From an uncultured Planctomycetaceae bacterium (GTDB taxonomy: Bacteria > Planctomycetota > Planctomycetia > Pirellulales > Pirellulaceae): DNA of 48,482 nucleotides. Below are positions 14,795 to 22,911 of this stretch, piece by piece. Under the pieces are notes generated by a model. The model saw nothing but the letters and a program-made list of their open reading frames with translations, did no database searches and had not been told where the DNA came from. The position numbers were made by a program, and so were the translations under genes. The number at the start of each line of letters is the position of its first letter. The stretch's first letter is position 1. The stretch lies in assembly GCA_937862885.1 (NCBI GenBank), contig CALMEE010000088.1, positions 1 to 48,482 on the forward strand, given 5' to 3'.

Positions 14795-15394
14795 TTACTC
14801 CAATTCAACATTCCAGTACGCTTCACTGATGAAGTTGCGCCAACTGTCCAGTCGAATCGAGGTACGCGTGAAGGATGGATTCCACTTAGGCCGAACTGGT
14901 TGTTTACGCAGTTTCATTCTGGCTTGTTGTGGAGTCCGGTCTGCTTTGACGTTATTGCAGGTCATGCACGCCAACACGCAGTTTTCCCAAGTCGATGGGC
15001 CACCTTGTGAGCGTGGCACTACATGGTCGATCGTCAACTCATCTCCATCCGGTTGGCGGCCACAGTATTGGCAAGTGAATCGGTCTCGCTTGAAAATATT
15101 TCGACGGCTGAAAGTAACCGACGAAATCGGCACAAGATCGAATTGATTCAATGCCACCACTTCAGGAACACAAAACCGTTGCGTTACAGCCTGTACAAAC
15201 GGCTCATCCCCACTTGGCTCCAGCCGTGACCAATCGTCCCAATCCATCAGTTGAAAAGTATGTGGATGAACGACCCGAGCCGCGTTGCTGTAGACCATGG
15301 CCAGGGAGCGGGCAACCGTAATTACGTTGATCGCTTGCCAGCTACGGTTTAGCACCAGCGCATGTCGATTCAATACATTTGAGTTGCTAGTCAT
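14795..15394 (-). CDS. HNH endonuclease family protein
   Basis: The frame is open to 15490, but the ATG at 15394 (MTSNSNVLNRHALVLNRSW) starts where the conserved family begins, giving 199 residues. The HNH/zinc-ribbon core runs from about 105 to 150: CQYC (Cys108, Cys111), the catalytic DH (Asp123-His124), WEN (Asn138) and CMTC (Cys143, Cys146) followed by NN. Housekeeping-type single-domain HNH proteins of this build are widespread, and their biological role is unclear. No restriction or phage genes are nearby. It lies 109 bases downstream of the tRNA-His gene on the same strand. Confidence 0.88.
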   Translation of the reverse strand: MTSNSNVLNRHALVLNRSWQAINVITVARSLAMVYSNAARVVHPHTFQLMDWDDWSRLEPSGDEPFVQAVTQRFCVPEVVALNQFDLVPISSVTFSRRNIFKRDRFTCQYCGRQPDGDELTIDHVVPRSQGGPSTWENCVLACMTCNNVKADRTPQQARMKLRKQPVRPKWNPSFTRTSIRLDSWRNFISEAYWNVELE

Positions 15395-15503
15395 GATTCG
15401 TTTATGTCTATCTAGTTTCGCAAAGTTGGAAATCGGGTCATCCCGAGGCAAGCCACGACTCCAATCCACTGGGACTTCGACCCGCAACATTTCCTGAGCA
15501 CAG

Positions 15504-15577
15504 GGTACCTAGAGGGAATCGAACCCTTCACCTCGACATTCACAGTGTCGCATGCGAACCTTCACACTATAGATACC
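15504..15577 (-). tRNA. tRNA-His (GTG)
   Basis: The minus strand folds as a cloverleaf. The acceptor stem GTATCTA/TAGGTAC is extended by the His-specific G-1 (15577) opposite C73 (15504). The anticodon stem CGACA/TGTCG holds loop CTGTGAA with anticodon GTG (15541-15543 on the plus strand). The T-arm contains GGGTTCGATTCCC. The D-stem has several G-U pairs. CCA is not encoded. Confidence 0.92.
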
Positions 15578-15885
15578 ATAGACTATATTTTCTCGGGCAA
15601 CAACAACAGACGGCATGACCCAGCAAAGTGTGAGCAAATCTTCATTCATGCATTCAACTTTTTGCTTGACATGAATTGCCCGAATTTGATTCACCTGACG
15701 GCTTGTGATGCCGCTAGTCTTGTAATCCGATGGCGGGTCCTAACCGCAGACAATCGTTGTTCAATGGACATCGCAAACGCAAGTTGGGTTCGTCCTGAAT
15801 GCAATCAGATTGCCATCGAATTTTTGATTGGCGACGTGCGGGACTATTGCTGCTTCACATGGTGAATTGGATCAAAGCTTTGAAA
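15578..15885. other. Spacer inside the tRNA cluster
   Basis: About 310 bases separate tRNA-Asn and tRNA-His. A 106-codon plus-strand frame crosses it, running antisense over part of tRNA-His, and has no recognisable product. I see no seventh tRNA. Confidence 0.4.
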
Positions 15886-15959
15886 AGGGTTGGGTGGGAT
15901 TCGAACCCACGACCTAGTGCTTAACAGGCACCCGCTCTAACCACTCAAGCTACCAACCC
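15886..15959 (-). tRNA. tRNA-Asn (GTT)
   Basis: The acceptor stem is GGGTTGG/CCAACCC and the D-stem GCTT/GAGC. The anticodon stem GGTGC/GCACT encloses loop CTGTTAA with anticodon GTT. The T-arm is GTGGG TTCGAAT CCCAC. The base after the acceptor stem is T, an unusual discriminator for tRNA-Asn, where G is normal. CCA is not encoded. Confidence 0.92.
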
Positions 15960-15996
15960 AATCATGATCAATCAACGACAACGTAGGTTTGCTCCG

Positions 15997-16022
15997 CTGT
16001 TGCGCAATCGTTTTCGCAACAG
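15997..16022. repeat. Hairpin between tRNA-Gln and tRNA-Asn
   Basis: CTGTTGCG (15997-16004) and CGCAACAG (16015-16022) form a perfect 8-bp stem around a 10-base loop. No T-tract follows on either strand, so it may be a processing or stability element of the tRNA transcript rather than a terminator. Confidence 0.5.
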
Positions 16023-16127
16023 TCACAAGCGCGGGCGCAAGGCATCACGCATTTGCGAGTTAGGCTGCGAAAAACTCATGAATCAATGACTCTGGAGCTG
16101 AAAACGTTATCCTCTTAATCAATCGAA

Positions 16128-16200
16128 TTGGGGAAGAAGGACTCGAACCTCCATCTTCTGCTTCAAAGGCAGACCGCTTGGCCATTAGCTGGATTCCCCA
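16128..16200 (-). tRNA. tRNA-Gln (TTG)
   Basis: The acceptor stem is TGGGGAA/TTCCCCA. The anticodon stem TCTGC/GCAGA encloses CTTTGAA with anticodon TTG, and the T-arm contains GGTTCGAGTCC. The U1-A72 first pair is typical of tRNA-Gln. CCA is not encoded. Confidence 0.94.
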
Positions 16201-16212
16201 ATTTCGCGATGA

Positions 16213-16284
16213 TTGGCATGGGAGGAATCGAACCTCCAACAAAGTGTTTGTAGGACACTCGCTCTACCATTGAGCTACACGCCA
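16213..16284 (-). tRNA. tRNA-Val (TAC), with C at position 33
   Basis: The cloverleaf is good: acceptor TGGCGTG/CATGCCA, D-stem GCTC/GAGC, anticodon stem AGTGT/ACACT and T-arm GGAGG TTCGATT CCTCC. The anticodon loop reads CCTACAA, so the anticodon is TAC, but position 33, almost always U, is C. The isotype rests on the anticodon and A73. CCA is not encoded. Confidence 0.82.
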
Positions 16285-16333
16285 TGCCATGTAAGAAACA
16301 GCCCTCAATTGACTTGCGAGCACGTTTCCTAAG

Positions 16334-16406
16334 TCGACGCCGCGGGAGTCGAACCCGCAACCTCGTGGTCCCAAACCACGCGTGCTCCCATCTGCACCTC
16401 GCGTCG
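16334..16406 (-). tRNA. tRNA-Pro (TGG)
   Basis: The anticodon stem CGTGG/CCACG holds loop TTTGGGA with anticodon TGG. The D-stem is GTGC/GCAC and the T-arm GCGGG TTCGACT CCCGC. The acceptor stem CGACGCG/GGCGTCG has the C1-G72 pair typical of tRNA-Pro and a G-G mismatch at position 7-66. CCA is not encoded. Confidence 0.92.
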
Positions 16407-16499
16407 TCGAATCAACTTCTTATGGAATCTTTACGGTGCGATTTCGTCGCGATAACTCAATCCGCCTTGATTACAAACAAGGTTGAGCAAAATACAAAG

Positions 16500-16571
16500 T
16501 GGTTCAGGAGGTGATCGAATCCTCATCTTCCGGTCTTCAGCCGGACGCTCTTCCATTTGAGCTACTGAACC
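16500..16571 (-). tRNA. tRNA-Phe (GAA)
   Basis: The acceptor stem is GGTTCAG/CTGAACC and the D-stem GCTC/GAGC. The anticodon stem TCCGG/CCGGA holds loop CTGAAGA with anticodon GAA. The T-arm is GAGGA TTCGATC ACCTC: the last pair (53-61), normally G-C, is A-A. It is the first gene of the six-tRNA minus-strand cluster. CCA is not encoded. Confidence 0.92.
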
Positions 16572-17069
16572 TTGGTTGGATACCTCTTTTGATATCTCTG
16601 CAGTGCATCACTCAATTGCAGCTTTGGTATCGCCCGCTCATGCAACAAAAAAACCCGATGGCTTGGCCACCGGGTGTCAGTTGATCCTTGATCATATCCA
16701 AGTGCTACAAGCGCAATTCATCCGGTGATCCGCAGGGTTGATTCGGATCATGGTGTCGCGGTTGGCCAACGCGGCTAACCACTACCACAAAATGAAATGG
16801 TCGCTTAAACAGCGATAGCATTGGTCGTTAATTCCTGTCAAGAGTCTTGGTGAATGACGAAAATATGGGCGGCCCTGTCAGGCGTAAAACCCTTGATCTC
16901 TTGGACCGAGATTACCGCGATGCCCACGTCTAAAATTTGTCGCAGGACAGTCTTCAATGGATAGATGACCAGAGCAGGCGATTGGTTCACCTGTTTCTCA
17001 AAAAAACTTCCCCTACTGAGAAACGTAGATGCGGATCGAGGCCACAAAGGTAGCACAATCAAGCGAGAA
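16572..17069. other. Spacer between the tRNA cluster and the OmpA-like gene
   Basis: It holds a minus-strand terminator (16646-16675) and a hairpin at 16760-16780 (GGTTGGCC/GGCTAACC with one G-U). The segment 16572-16645 should contain the tRNA promoter. A minus-strand frame (16838-17191) overlaps the end of the OmpA-like gene and is not supported. Confidence 0.45.
16646..16675 (-). terminator. Rho-independent terminator, minus strand
   Basis: On the minus strand a 10-bp stem (one G-U pair) with a CAA loop spans 16653-16675 and is followed directly by seven T. It ends transcription coming from the OmpA-like lipoprotein gene and insulates the tRNA cluster, which therefore needs its own promoter. 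Confidence 0.85.
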
Positions 17070-18161
17070 TCATTGGTACGTCTCGGGATAGATGACGATT
17101 TCAATGCGTCGGTCTTGGACGGATGCGCTTTGATACTTGGGACGATTGCTGCCCATGCCCATCGTGAACATCTGTTGCTCGGGCAACCCAAGTTGTTGGA
17201 AGACCTGATAGACTGAGAGCGCCTGTGTGGCGGTCAAGTGCTGATGCGAGTAACCTTGAATTGGCGTCTTGTCCCAATGCGCTTCAATCCCAATCGATTG
17301 CCGCGGAAAATGTTGCCTGATGACTTGCACGAGTTGGTTCAGCATATTTTGATTGGAAGATTGAACCTGAAAAGTGCCCGGCACAAACAGCGCCTCGGAC
17401 GGCAGTTCGATCCTGATAACGTCACCATCCATACGCGCGTGGACGCCACCAATCTGTAGCGTTGACAATTTATCCATCAAACTATTATTCGCGCGAATCA
17501 CGGGCGCGGTCACTGTCTGCGACGGAACCGTGATTCCACTTGAACCACGTCCCATGTTGCTTTGATTCAGTTGGTTTTGCATGGCCAACAGTTGCTGATT
17601 GCTTTGTTGGTTGGCAATTTGCAGTTGTTGTATCTGGACAGCCGAATCCGCCAACTGTTGACGCAATTGAAAGTTCAGATCATTGGCGGTTTGGAGTCTT
17701 TGCTGCAAGGCAGCAATTTCCCCTTCCATACCACTATTCAGATTGTTGAATCGCCCCAACCGCTGGTTTAAGTCCTGAATTTGCCTCTGCAGGTCATCGG
17801 TATTGTTTAACTGCGCGTAGGGATTTGTATTGAAGGGACCTTGATTAGCGAGTCCGCCGCTTTGCCAGTCCTGGTTGGATCGAGCTTGCCACCATGGATT
17901 GGAGTTGGCATTTTGAAAAGAGTCTCGCAGCGAGGTATCGAACGCTTGCCACCATGGGGTGGTCTGTTGTCGATTCGCGTTGTTATTCCAGTTGGCAAAT
18001 AACGAGGGGAAACTATTCGGTTGATTCGATTGGCCAGCCGGACTGAACACGCTGTTACCAATATTATTTCCAAGGAATGGGCGCTGCGCTGTCGTGCCCG
18101 GTTGGCAACCTGCCACCGTAGCCGCTCCCATTACTGCAAATATTATAAAGAACCGGTCCAT
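17070..18161 (-). CDS. OmpA-family lipoprotein with coiled coil
   Basis: The 363-residue protein starts with a lipoprotein signal; the lipobox TVAGC ends at Cys19. An Asn/Gln/Trp-rich linker (20-115) contains two PWWQA-type repeats. A coiled coil rich in Gln and Leu (about 120-205) follows. The C-terminal OmpA-like domain (about 245-360) ends in the peptidoglycan-binding type signature RRIEIVIYP. It probably anchors the outer envelope to peptidoglycan, which planctomycetes do have. The gene is alone: an insulated terminator lies downstream and 340 bases separate it from infC. Confidence 0.87.
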   Translation of the reverse strand: MDRFFIIFAVMGAATVAGCQPGTTAQRPFLGNNIGNSVFSPAGQSNQPNSFPSLFANWNNNANRQQTTPWWQAFDTSLRDSFQNANSNPWWQARSNQDWQSGGLANQGPFNTNPYAQLNNTDDLQRQIQDLNQRLGRFNNLNSGMEGEIAALQQRLQTANDLNFQLRQQLADSAVQIQQLQIANQQSNQQLLAMQNQLNQSNMGRGSSGITVPSQTVTAPVIRANNSLMDKLSTLQIGGVHARMDGDVIRIELPSEALFVPGTFQVQSSNQNMLNQLVQVIRQHFPRQSIGIEAHWDKTPIQGYSHQHLTATQALSVYQVFQQLGLPEQQMFTMGMGSNRPKYQSASVQDRRIEIVIYPETYQ

Positions 18162-18502
18162 GTATCAGGGCCAACAGTGAATCAGTGCAAACAATCCCAC
18201 GAAACTACTCCCGGCGAGCATGCACGCTGGGCACGCCTAGTGTTGGGGGTAGAGGATCGTAGCAATCCGGGATTCCCCGGTAAAGATCAACGACTTGCAA
18301 TGATAGCACAGAGATATAACCAACGAATTCCGCCTTATTACGAGAGCGCGAGCGCATCTACATGCCAACCGAGCTTACTCTTGAATAATGCATTGCTCAG
18401 CACAGCACGAAACTGAGGTGAAGACGATCATTCGTCGATGCCTGTGAGTGGCGCACCGTTCGGGTCTGCATCTGAGATACGCGAGTTCGGAAGAACAAGG
18501 GC
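18162..18502. other. Spacer between the OmpA-like gene and infC
   Basis: This 340-base stretch holds no supported gene. In most bacteria rpmI and rplT would follow infC, but no frame here encodes L35 or L20. No strong terminator was seen after infC. Confidence 0.45.
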
Positions 18503-19012
18503 CTACTTTGGTGCCACGGTACACATGATGCGCTTGGGTTGTTGAGTTGGCTGAGACTCTAACTTTCCATATTCGGGTACCAGCAGCTCCAACACGCTTG
18601 ATAGCAATTTTTGACCTTCGTCAACATGCATATTCTCTCGGCCTCGAAACATGACAGTGACTTGCACCTTGTCTTTGTTCTTGAGGAAGTCGATGGCTCG
18701 CTTGATTTTGAACTCGACATCGTGCTGCCCAGTTTTGGGTCGCAACCGAATTTCCTTGAGTTTTGTTTGATGGGTTTTTTGCTTTGCCGACTTTTTGGTC
18801 TTCTCGTACTTAAATTTCCCATAATCCATGATTCGGCAAACTGGGGGTTTCGCTTCGGGAGCTACCTCCACCAAGTCCAACCCGGCATCACGCGCCTTTT
18901 CAATCGCCTGTTTTACCGAGATGATCCCGAGTTGTGTCCCGTCTGCGTCGATCACACGAACCGGAGTGCTGCGAATCTGTTCATTCACACGGTTCTGAAT
19001 GCGGTCTGAAAT
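18503..19012 (-). CDS. infC: Translation initiation factor IF-3, ATT start
   Basis: IF-3 binds the 30S subunit and checks start-codon choice. A start at GTG 18988 would cut off the conserved N-terminus. An in-frame ATT at 19010-19012, six bases after AGGAG (19019-19023 on the plus strand), gives (M)SDRIQNRVNEQIR, the normal IF-3 opening, and 169 residues. The N-domain has the LVEVAPEAKPPVCRIMDYGKF signature (about 45-65) and the C-domain the MFRGRE motif. The AUU start is the known autoregulatory device of IF-3: excess IF-3 rejects it. It lies downstream of thrS, the common bacterial order, with a 266-base gap. Confidence 0.95.
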   Translation of the reverse strand: MSDRIQNRVNEQIRSTPVRVIDADGTQLGIISVKQAIEKARDAGLDLVEVAPEAKPPVCRIMDYGKFKYEKTKKSAKQKTHQTKLKEIRLRPKTGQHDVEFKIKRAIDFLKNKDKVQVTVMFRGRENMHVDEGQKLLSSVLELLVPEYGKLESQPTQQPKRIMCTVAPK

Positions 19013-19278
19013 GGTTGTCTCCTTTTAATTGCTACACGAAGGGGGTTACAAAAAAGTCCGATACCCGAGTCAAGTATCGTTCGTTTTCCGCCGTAAAGTA
19101 TGGATGAAGATAGGGGGGCAAGTCAACCTAGAAACGTGCAAAAATCGATTTCGAGTGACCAGAATTTTGCGAAAGTGGCACGGGCGGAACGCCTCCCCGC
19201 GAATTGCAGCCTTGAGTCTACGTCACGCTGGCGGCGGGTGATTCTTGGCGGCAGCTCTTGTTAGCAGGCCAGTAAACG

Positions 19279-21375
19279 TCAATACTCGTTTTGAGCAGCG
19301 GAAGCACCGACATCGATGCTCGCCGCCTGCGGGGATTTCCGCGCAACATGTTTGACAGTTTTTTCCGCCACCTCTTGCGCTAGTTTGTTGATTGCAGCCT
19401 CAACCGTCATGGGTCCTAAATCCCCTTCGACTCGATCGCGCACAGACACGGTACCAGCCTCAGCATCGCGGGGCCCGACGACTAGCATGTACGGCAAAAG
19501 ATCAACCTGCGCGTCGCGTATCTTGGCCCCCAGCTTCTCGCTCCGGAAATCACCGGTAACGCGCAGCCCGACTCGTTGGAACTGGCGCAAAATCTCTCGT
19601 CCATACGCTTCGGATTTGTCACTAACCGACATGACTCGCGCTTGTTCATAAGACAACCACAGTGGAAACGCACCCGCAAAATGCTCGATGAGGACACCGA
19701 TAAATCGTTCCATTGAACCGAAGGGCGCGCGATGGATCATCACGGGACGATGAGGGCGATTGTCGGCACCGATGTAGGTCAAGTCGAATCGAATCGGCAA
19801 GTTGTAGTCGACCTGCACTGTCCCCAGTTGCCATTCTCGCCCGATGCAATCGTTAACCACAAAGTCAATTTTGGGTCCGTAGAAGGCAGCCTCTCCTGGC
19901 TCTTCGCTGAACGGCTTACCCAAGCTGACAGCCGCTTCACGGCAGGCCGCTTCAGCTCGCTCCCAATTCGCAGCTTCGCCAATATATTTGTCTGAATCCA
20001 GTTCGCGCAGACCAACTCGCACTCGATAGTCATGCATGCCCATCGTTTCCAATACAATCTTGACCAACTCAAGACAACCGGCGACTTCTTCCGTGACTTG
20101 TTCCGGAGTGACAAACAAATGCGCGTCGTCTTGGGTGAATCCTCGAACGCGAGTCATACCGCCAATTTCCCCCGACTGCTCAAACCGATATACGGTACCG
20201 AACTCGGACAGACGGATTGGCAAGTCGCGATAGCTGCGCTGTTGCGAGCCGTAAATCTTGATGTGGTGCGGACAGTTCATCGGCTTAAGCAGATAACCGT
20301 CAATCTCACCTGCTTTCATCGCGTTTGCTAGTTGGCTGCAAGAACAACCTTGCTCTGCCAACAAATTGAGATGCTCGCGACTCACCAATGGCGGGTATTG
20401 GCTTTCTTGGTAGTATGGAAAATGCCCGCTAGTCTTATACAGTTCTAATTTTCCAATGTGTGGTGTAAATACTTGATCGTAACCCTGACGCCGCAAATGG
20501 CCACTGATGAATTCTTGAAGTTGGCTCCGCACGAATGCACCTTTGGGGGCCCACAGAACCAACCCTTGACCAACCATTTCGTCCATGTGGTAGAAGTTCA
20601 ACCGTTTGTTGAGGACTCGGTGATCGCGGCGCCTGGCCTCTTCTAACAACTCCAAAAACTCTTCCAACTCTTTTGCATCAAAAAAAGCAGTTGCATAAAG
20701 GCGTTGCAATTGCTGGCGAGTCTCGTCTCCTTTCCAATAGGCACCTGCGATAGAAAGCAACTTAAAGGCACCGATCAACTTGGGGCTCGGAATATGTGGG
20801 CCTCGACAAAGATCGATGAATTCTCCCTGTTGATAAAACGAAAGAGTTTCATGATCGCTCAAACCTTCTTCGATGTGTTCCACCTTCAGAACTTGCTTCA
20901 AGTCATTGCAAATCTGAATTGCTTGGGCACGCGGTTGCTCAATTCGCTCGAAAGGTTCGTCTAACTCGATGATGCGTTGCATCTCAGCCTCGATCGCTGA
21001 GAAATCATCTTCGGTCAACCGTTCGTCAAGCTCAAAATCGTAATAGAACCCATTTCCGGTCGTTGGACCAAAGGCCAATTGGACTCCCGATTTGACACGC
21101 ATGACGGCCCGAGCCATTACGTGAGCACAACTATGCCGCAATGTCGCCAACGCTTGCGGATCCTGCCGCGTAATCAATTTCAACGCGGCATCTTTTTCAA
21201 CCAAATGACTCAAGGGAACCGGTTGCTTGTCAATCTCGGCCCACAACGCATCTTTGGCCAACCTCGAGCCGATACTTTTGGCAACTTCCAAGACAGTTAC
21301 AGGCTGAGAGAATTCTTTGACCTTGCCGTCGGGAAGTGTAATGGAGATCGTGCTTTTTTGTTCGGTGATTGACAT
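19279..21375 (-). CDS. thrS: Threonyl-tRNA synthetase
   Basis: This class II synthetase charges tRNA-Thr. The 698-residue product has an N-terminal TGS domain (about 8-72), the second additional editing domain with HSCAHVMA and the distant CRGPH motif, the catalytic core, and a C-terminal anticodon-binding domain. Catalytic signs include MNCPHH (zinc ligands Cys and His), motif 2 around RVRGFTQDDAH, and motif 3 HRAPFGSMERF. The length is slightly above the usual 640 residues because of a C-terminal tail of about 30 residues (KHVARKSPQAASIDVG). The ATG at 21375 matches the family start. Confidence 0.97.
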   Translation of the reverse strand: MSITEQKSTISITLPDGKVKEFSQPVTVLEVAKSIGSRLAKDALWAEIDKQPVPLSHLVEKDAALKLITRQDPQALATLRHSCAHVMARAVMRVKSGVQLAFGPTTGNGFYYDFELDERLTEDDFSAIEAEMQRIIELDEPFERIEQPRAQAIQICNDLKQVLKVEHIEEGLSDHETLSFYQQGEFIDLCRGPHIPSPKLIGAFKLLSIAGAYWKGDETRQQLQRLYATAFFDAKELEEFLELLEEARRRDHRVLNKRLNFYHMDEMVGQGLVLWAPKGAFVRSQLQEFISGHLRRQGYDQVFTPHIGKLELYKTSGHFPYYQESQYPPLVSREHLNLLAEQGCSCSQLANAMKAGEIDGYLLKPMNCPHHIKIYGSQQRSYRDLPIRLSEFGTVYRFEQSGEIGGMTRVRGFTQDDAHLFVTPEQVTEEVAGCLELVKIVLETMGMHDYRVRVGLRELDSDKYIGEAANWERAEAACREAAVSLGKPFSEEPGEAAFYGPKIDFVVNDCIGREWQLGTVQVDYNLPIRFDLTYIGADNRPHRPVMIHRAPFGSMERFIGVLIEHFAGAFPLWLSYEQARVMSVSDKSEAYGREILRQFQRVGLRVTGDFRSEKLGAKIRDAQVDLLPYMLVVGPRDAEAGTVSVRDRVEGDLGPMTVEAAINKLAQEVAEKTVKHVARKSPQAASIDVGASAAQNEY

Positions 21376-22089
21376 CGGTTTTAGCTGAGAATGAGGAACT
21401 ATACTTGGGTCTTTTGTCTAAAGGCAAAACATCGGGCATCAAACGTGTTGACACGCAGAAACTCGAAGATGTTCGGCGAACCGTCAATAGATTGCGACCG
21501 GCCTATCTTAACGTTTAAGCGTAAGAATTGGGATAGCTAATCGAGGCTTGGCATTCCAGTCGCTGAGGTCGATTTGGCAGACACAGGGATCACCAGAGCT
21601 TCGCAACTCAAATTGCGTCATTTTCGCAATGGACCAGCGATCTTTTGCGGTTTAGGCCATTTTTTGTTAAACTTCGTCGCGAACAAAGTCAAGACTAGTC
21701 CGCAATAGGCCTGACTCCTGATTGACGGTATGACTGACTAGTTGCAGCGTGAGGTCACTTCATTGCTGAGCTTCTTTAGCACAGGATTGAGCTTGTCGTG
21801 ACACGAAGATTTTTTGGGGCTCTTTGTTGTTTTGCGACGAGGGCCTGGAAAGGCGTCATCTGCGAAAAGGCATGCACCCCAACCTGCGCCCGACGTTTAT
21901 ATTGAGCTGCGCACAGGCAAAACGAAGCGAATTCAACTCCTTGGGCATCAATCAATCGACTTGCAATTTTTTTCGGGAAGAGTTGCAACCGACACTGAAA
22001 CCCGGTCGTAAATGGCTGATTATATTGGCATCCTTGGTGAGCGAATTTGTACATGATTTAGCTTTAAGGGTTCTTCGACCAACTTTTTG
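21376..22089. other. Long divergent spacer between thrS and the DUF1538 cluster
   Basis: About 710 bases hold the promoters of both divergent units. Small frames exist (for example 21824-22090 plus and 21776-22054 minus) but none has a recognisable product or SD. I found no T-box-like leader in front of thrS. Confidence 0.45.
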
Positions 22090-22911
22090 ATGAAACGCAA
22101 ATCTTTCAAGTGGCTTAAGATTGTACTCAAGTGCTGCGCCGCACTTTGGTCGAGCCTGCGCGATTTGTTGCCCATTATCGTGACCATTGCCGTTTTCCAA
22201 ATTTTCATTTTTCAGCAGAGAATTAATGACCTTGCTGAAATCTTGCTGGGCTTGACCATGGTCGTCATTGGTCTTTCGTTATTTGTCGCTGGGCTGCAAA
22301 TGGGGCTGTTTCCTTTGGGTGAGCAAATGGCGAGAGATTTCGCCAAAAAGGGGAGCGTGATATGGCTGGTTGTGTTTGCATTTGGATTGGGCTTTGGCAC
22401 AACGTTCGCCGAGCCTGCCCTCATTGCCATTGCCCAGAGAGCAGCCGACTTAGCAAGCGAGGAAATTCTTGCCAGCCGCGGGGCCAATGAACCGCCAGCC
22501 AATTCAGTTGACAGCTCATCGACCGAGAAACAGGAAGAATTCCTCAAAGCATTCAGCAACCGCTATGCACTTGTTATGAGGATTGTCGTCGGAGTTTCTG
22601 TTGGCTCGGCACTTGTGTTGGGCGTTTTTCGAATCATTTACGGCTGGCCCATCCAATTGCTCATCATGTTCGGCTATTTGCTGGTAATTATATTGACTCC
22701 GTTCGCTCCTACGCGAATTGTCGGAATTGCCTATGCGGCTGGCGGTGTCACGACGTCGACCATCACAGTTCCCTTAGCGGCCGCTTTGGGAGTCGGCTTG
22801 GCCAACTGCATCAAGGGGCGCAATTCGTTACTCGATGGATTCGGCCTGATCGCGTTCGCGTCATTAACACCAATCATCTTCGTTTTGATTATGGGGATTG
22901 TATGGCAGTGA
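22090..22911 (+). CDS. DUF1538 membrane protein, first of a pair
   Basis: The 273-residue protein has about seven hydrophobic segments. It carries two blocks typical of DUF1538: GTTFAEPALIAIAQ (about 100-113) before a polar loop of about 40 residues, and YAAGGVTTSTITVPLAAALGVG (about 217-238) near the C-terminus. Short, tiny-residue-rich motifs of this kind within membrane segments suggest a transport path. The ATG at 22090 is used; TTG at 22087 is also in frame. The stop overlaps the start of the second DUF1538 gene by ten bases, so the two are translationally coupled and probably form a heteromer. The substrate is unknown. Confidence 0.88.
   Translation: MKRKSFKWLKIVLKCCAALWSSLRDLLPIIVTIAVFQIFIFQQRINDLAEILLGLTMVVIGLSLFVAGLQMGLFPLGEQMARDFAKKGSVIWLVVFAFGLGFGTTFAEPALIAIAQRAADLASEEILASRGANEPPANSVDSSSTEKQEEFLKAFSNRYALVMRIVVGVSVGSALVLGVFRIIYGWPIQLLIMFGYLLVIILTPFAPTRIVGIAYAAGGVTTSTITVPLAAALGVGLANCIKGRNSLLDGFGLIAFASLTPIIFVLIMGIVWQ

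Noticed and set aside
16838..17191. 117-codon minus-strand frame overlapping the OmpA-like gene
   Set aside because: Its first half overlaps the conserved OmpA domain in another frame, and the remainder matches no family.
21376..21500. T-box or other riboswitch in front of thrS
   Set aside because: No T-box sequence or conserved riboswitch core could be found; only a weak short stem is present.
21824..22090. 88-codon plus-strand frame in the thrS/DUF1538 spacer
   Set aside because: No SD, no recognisable product, and it overlaps an equally weak minus-strand frame.
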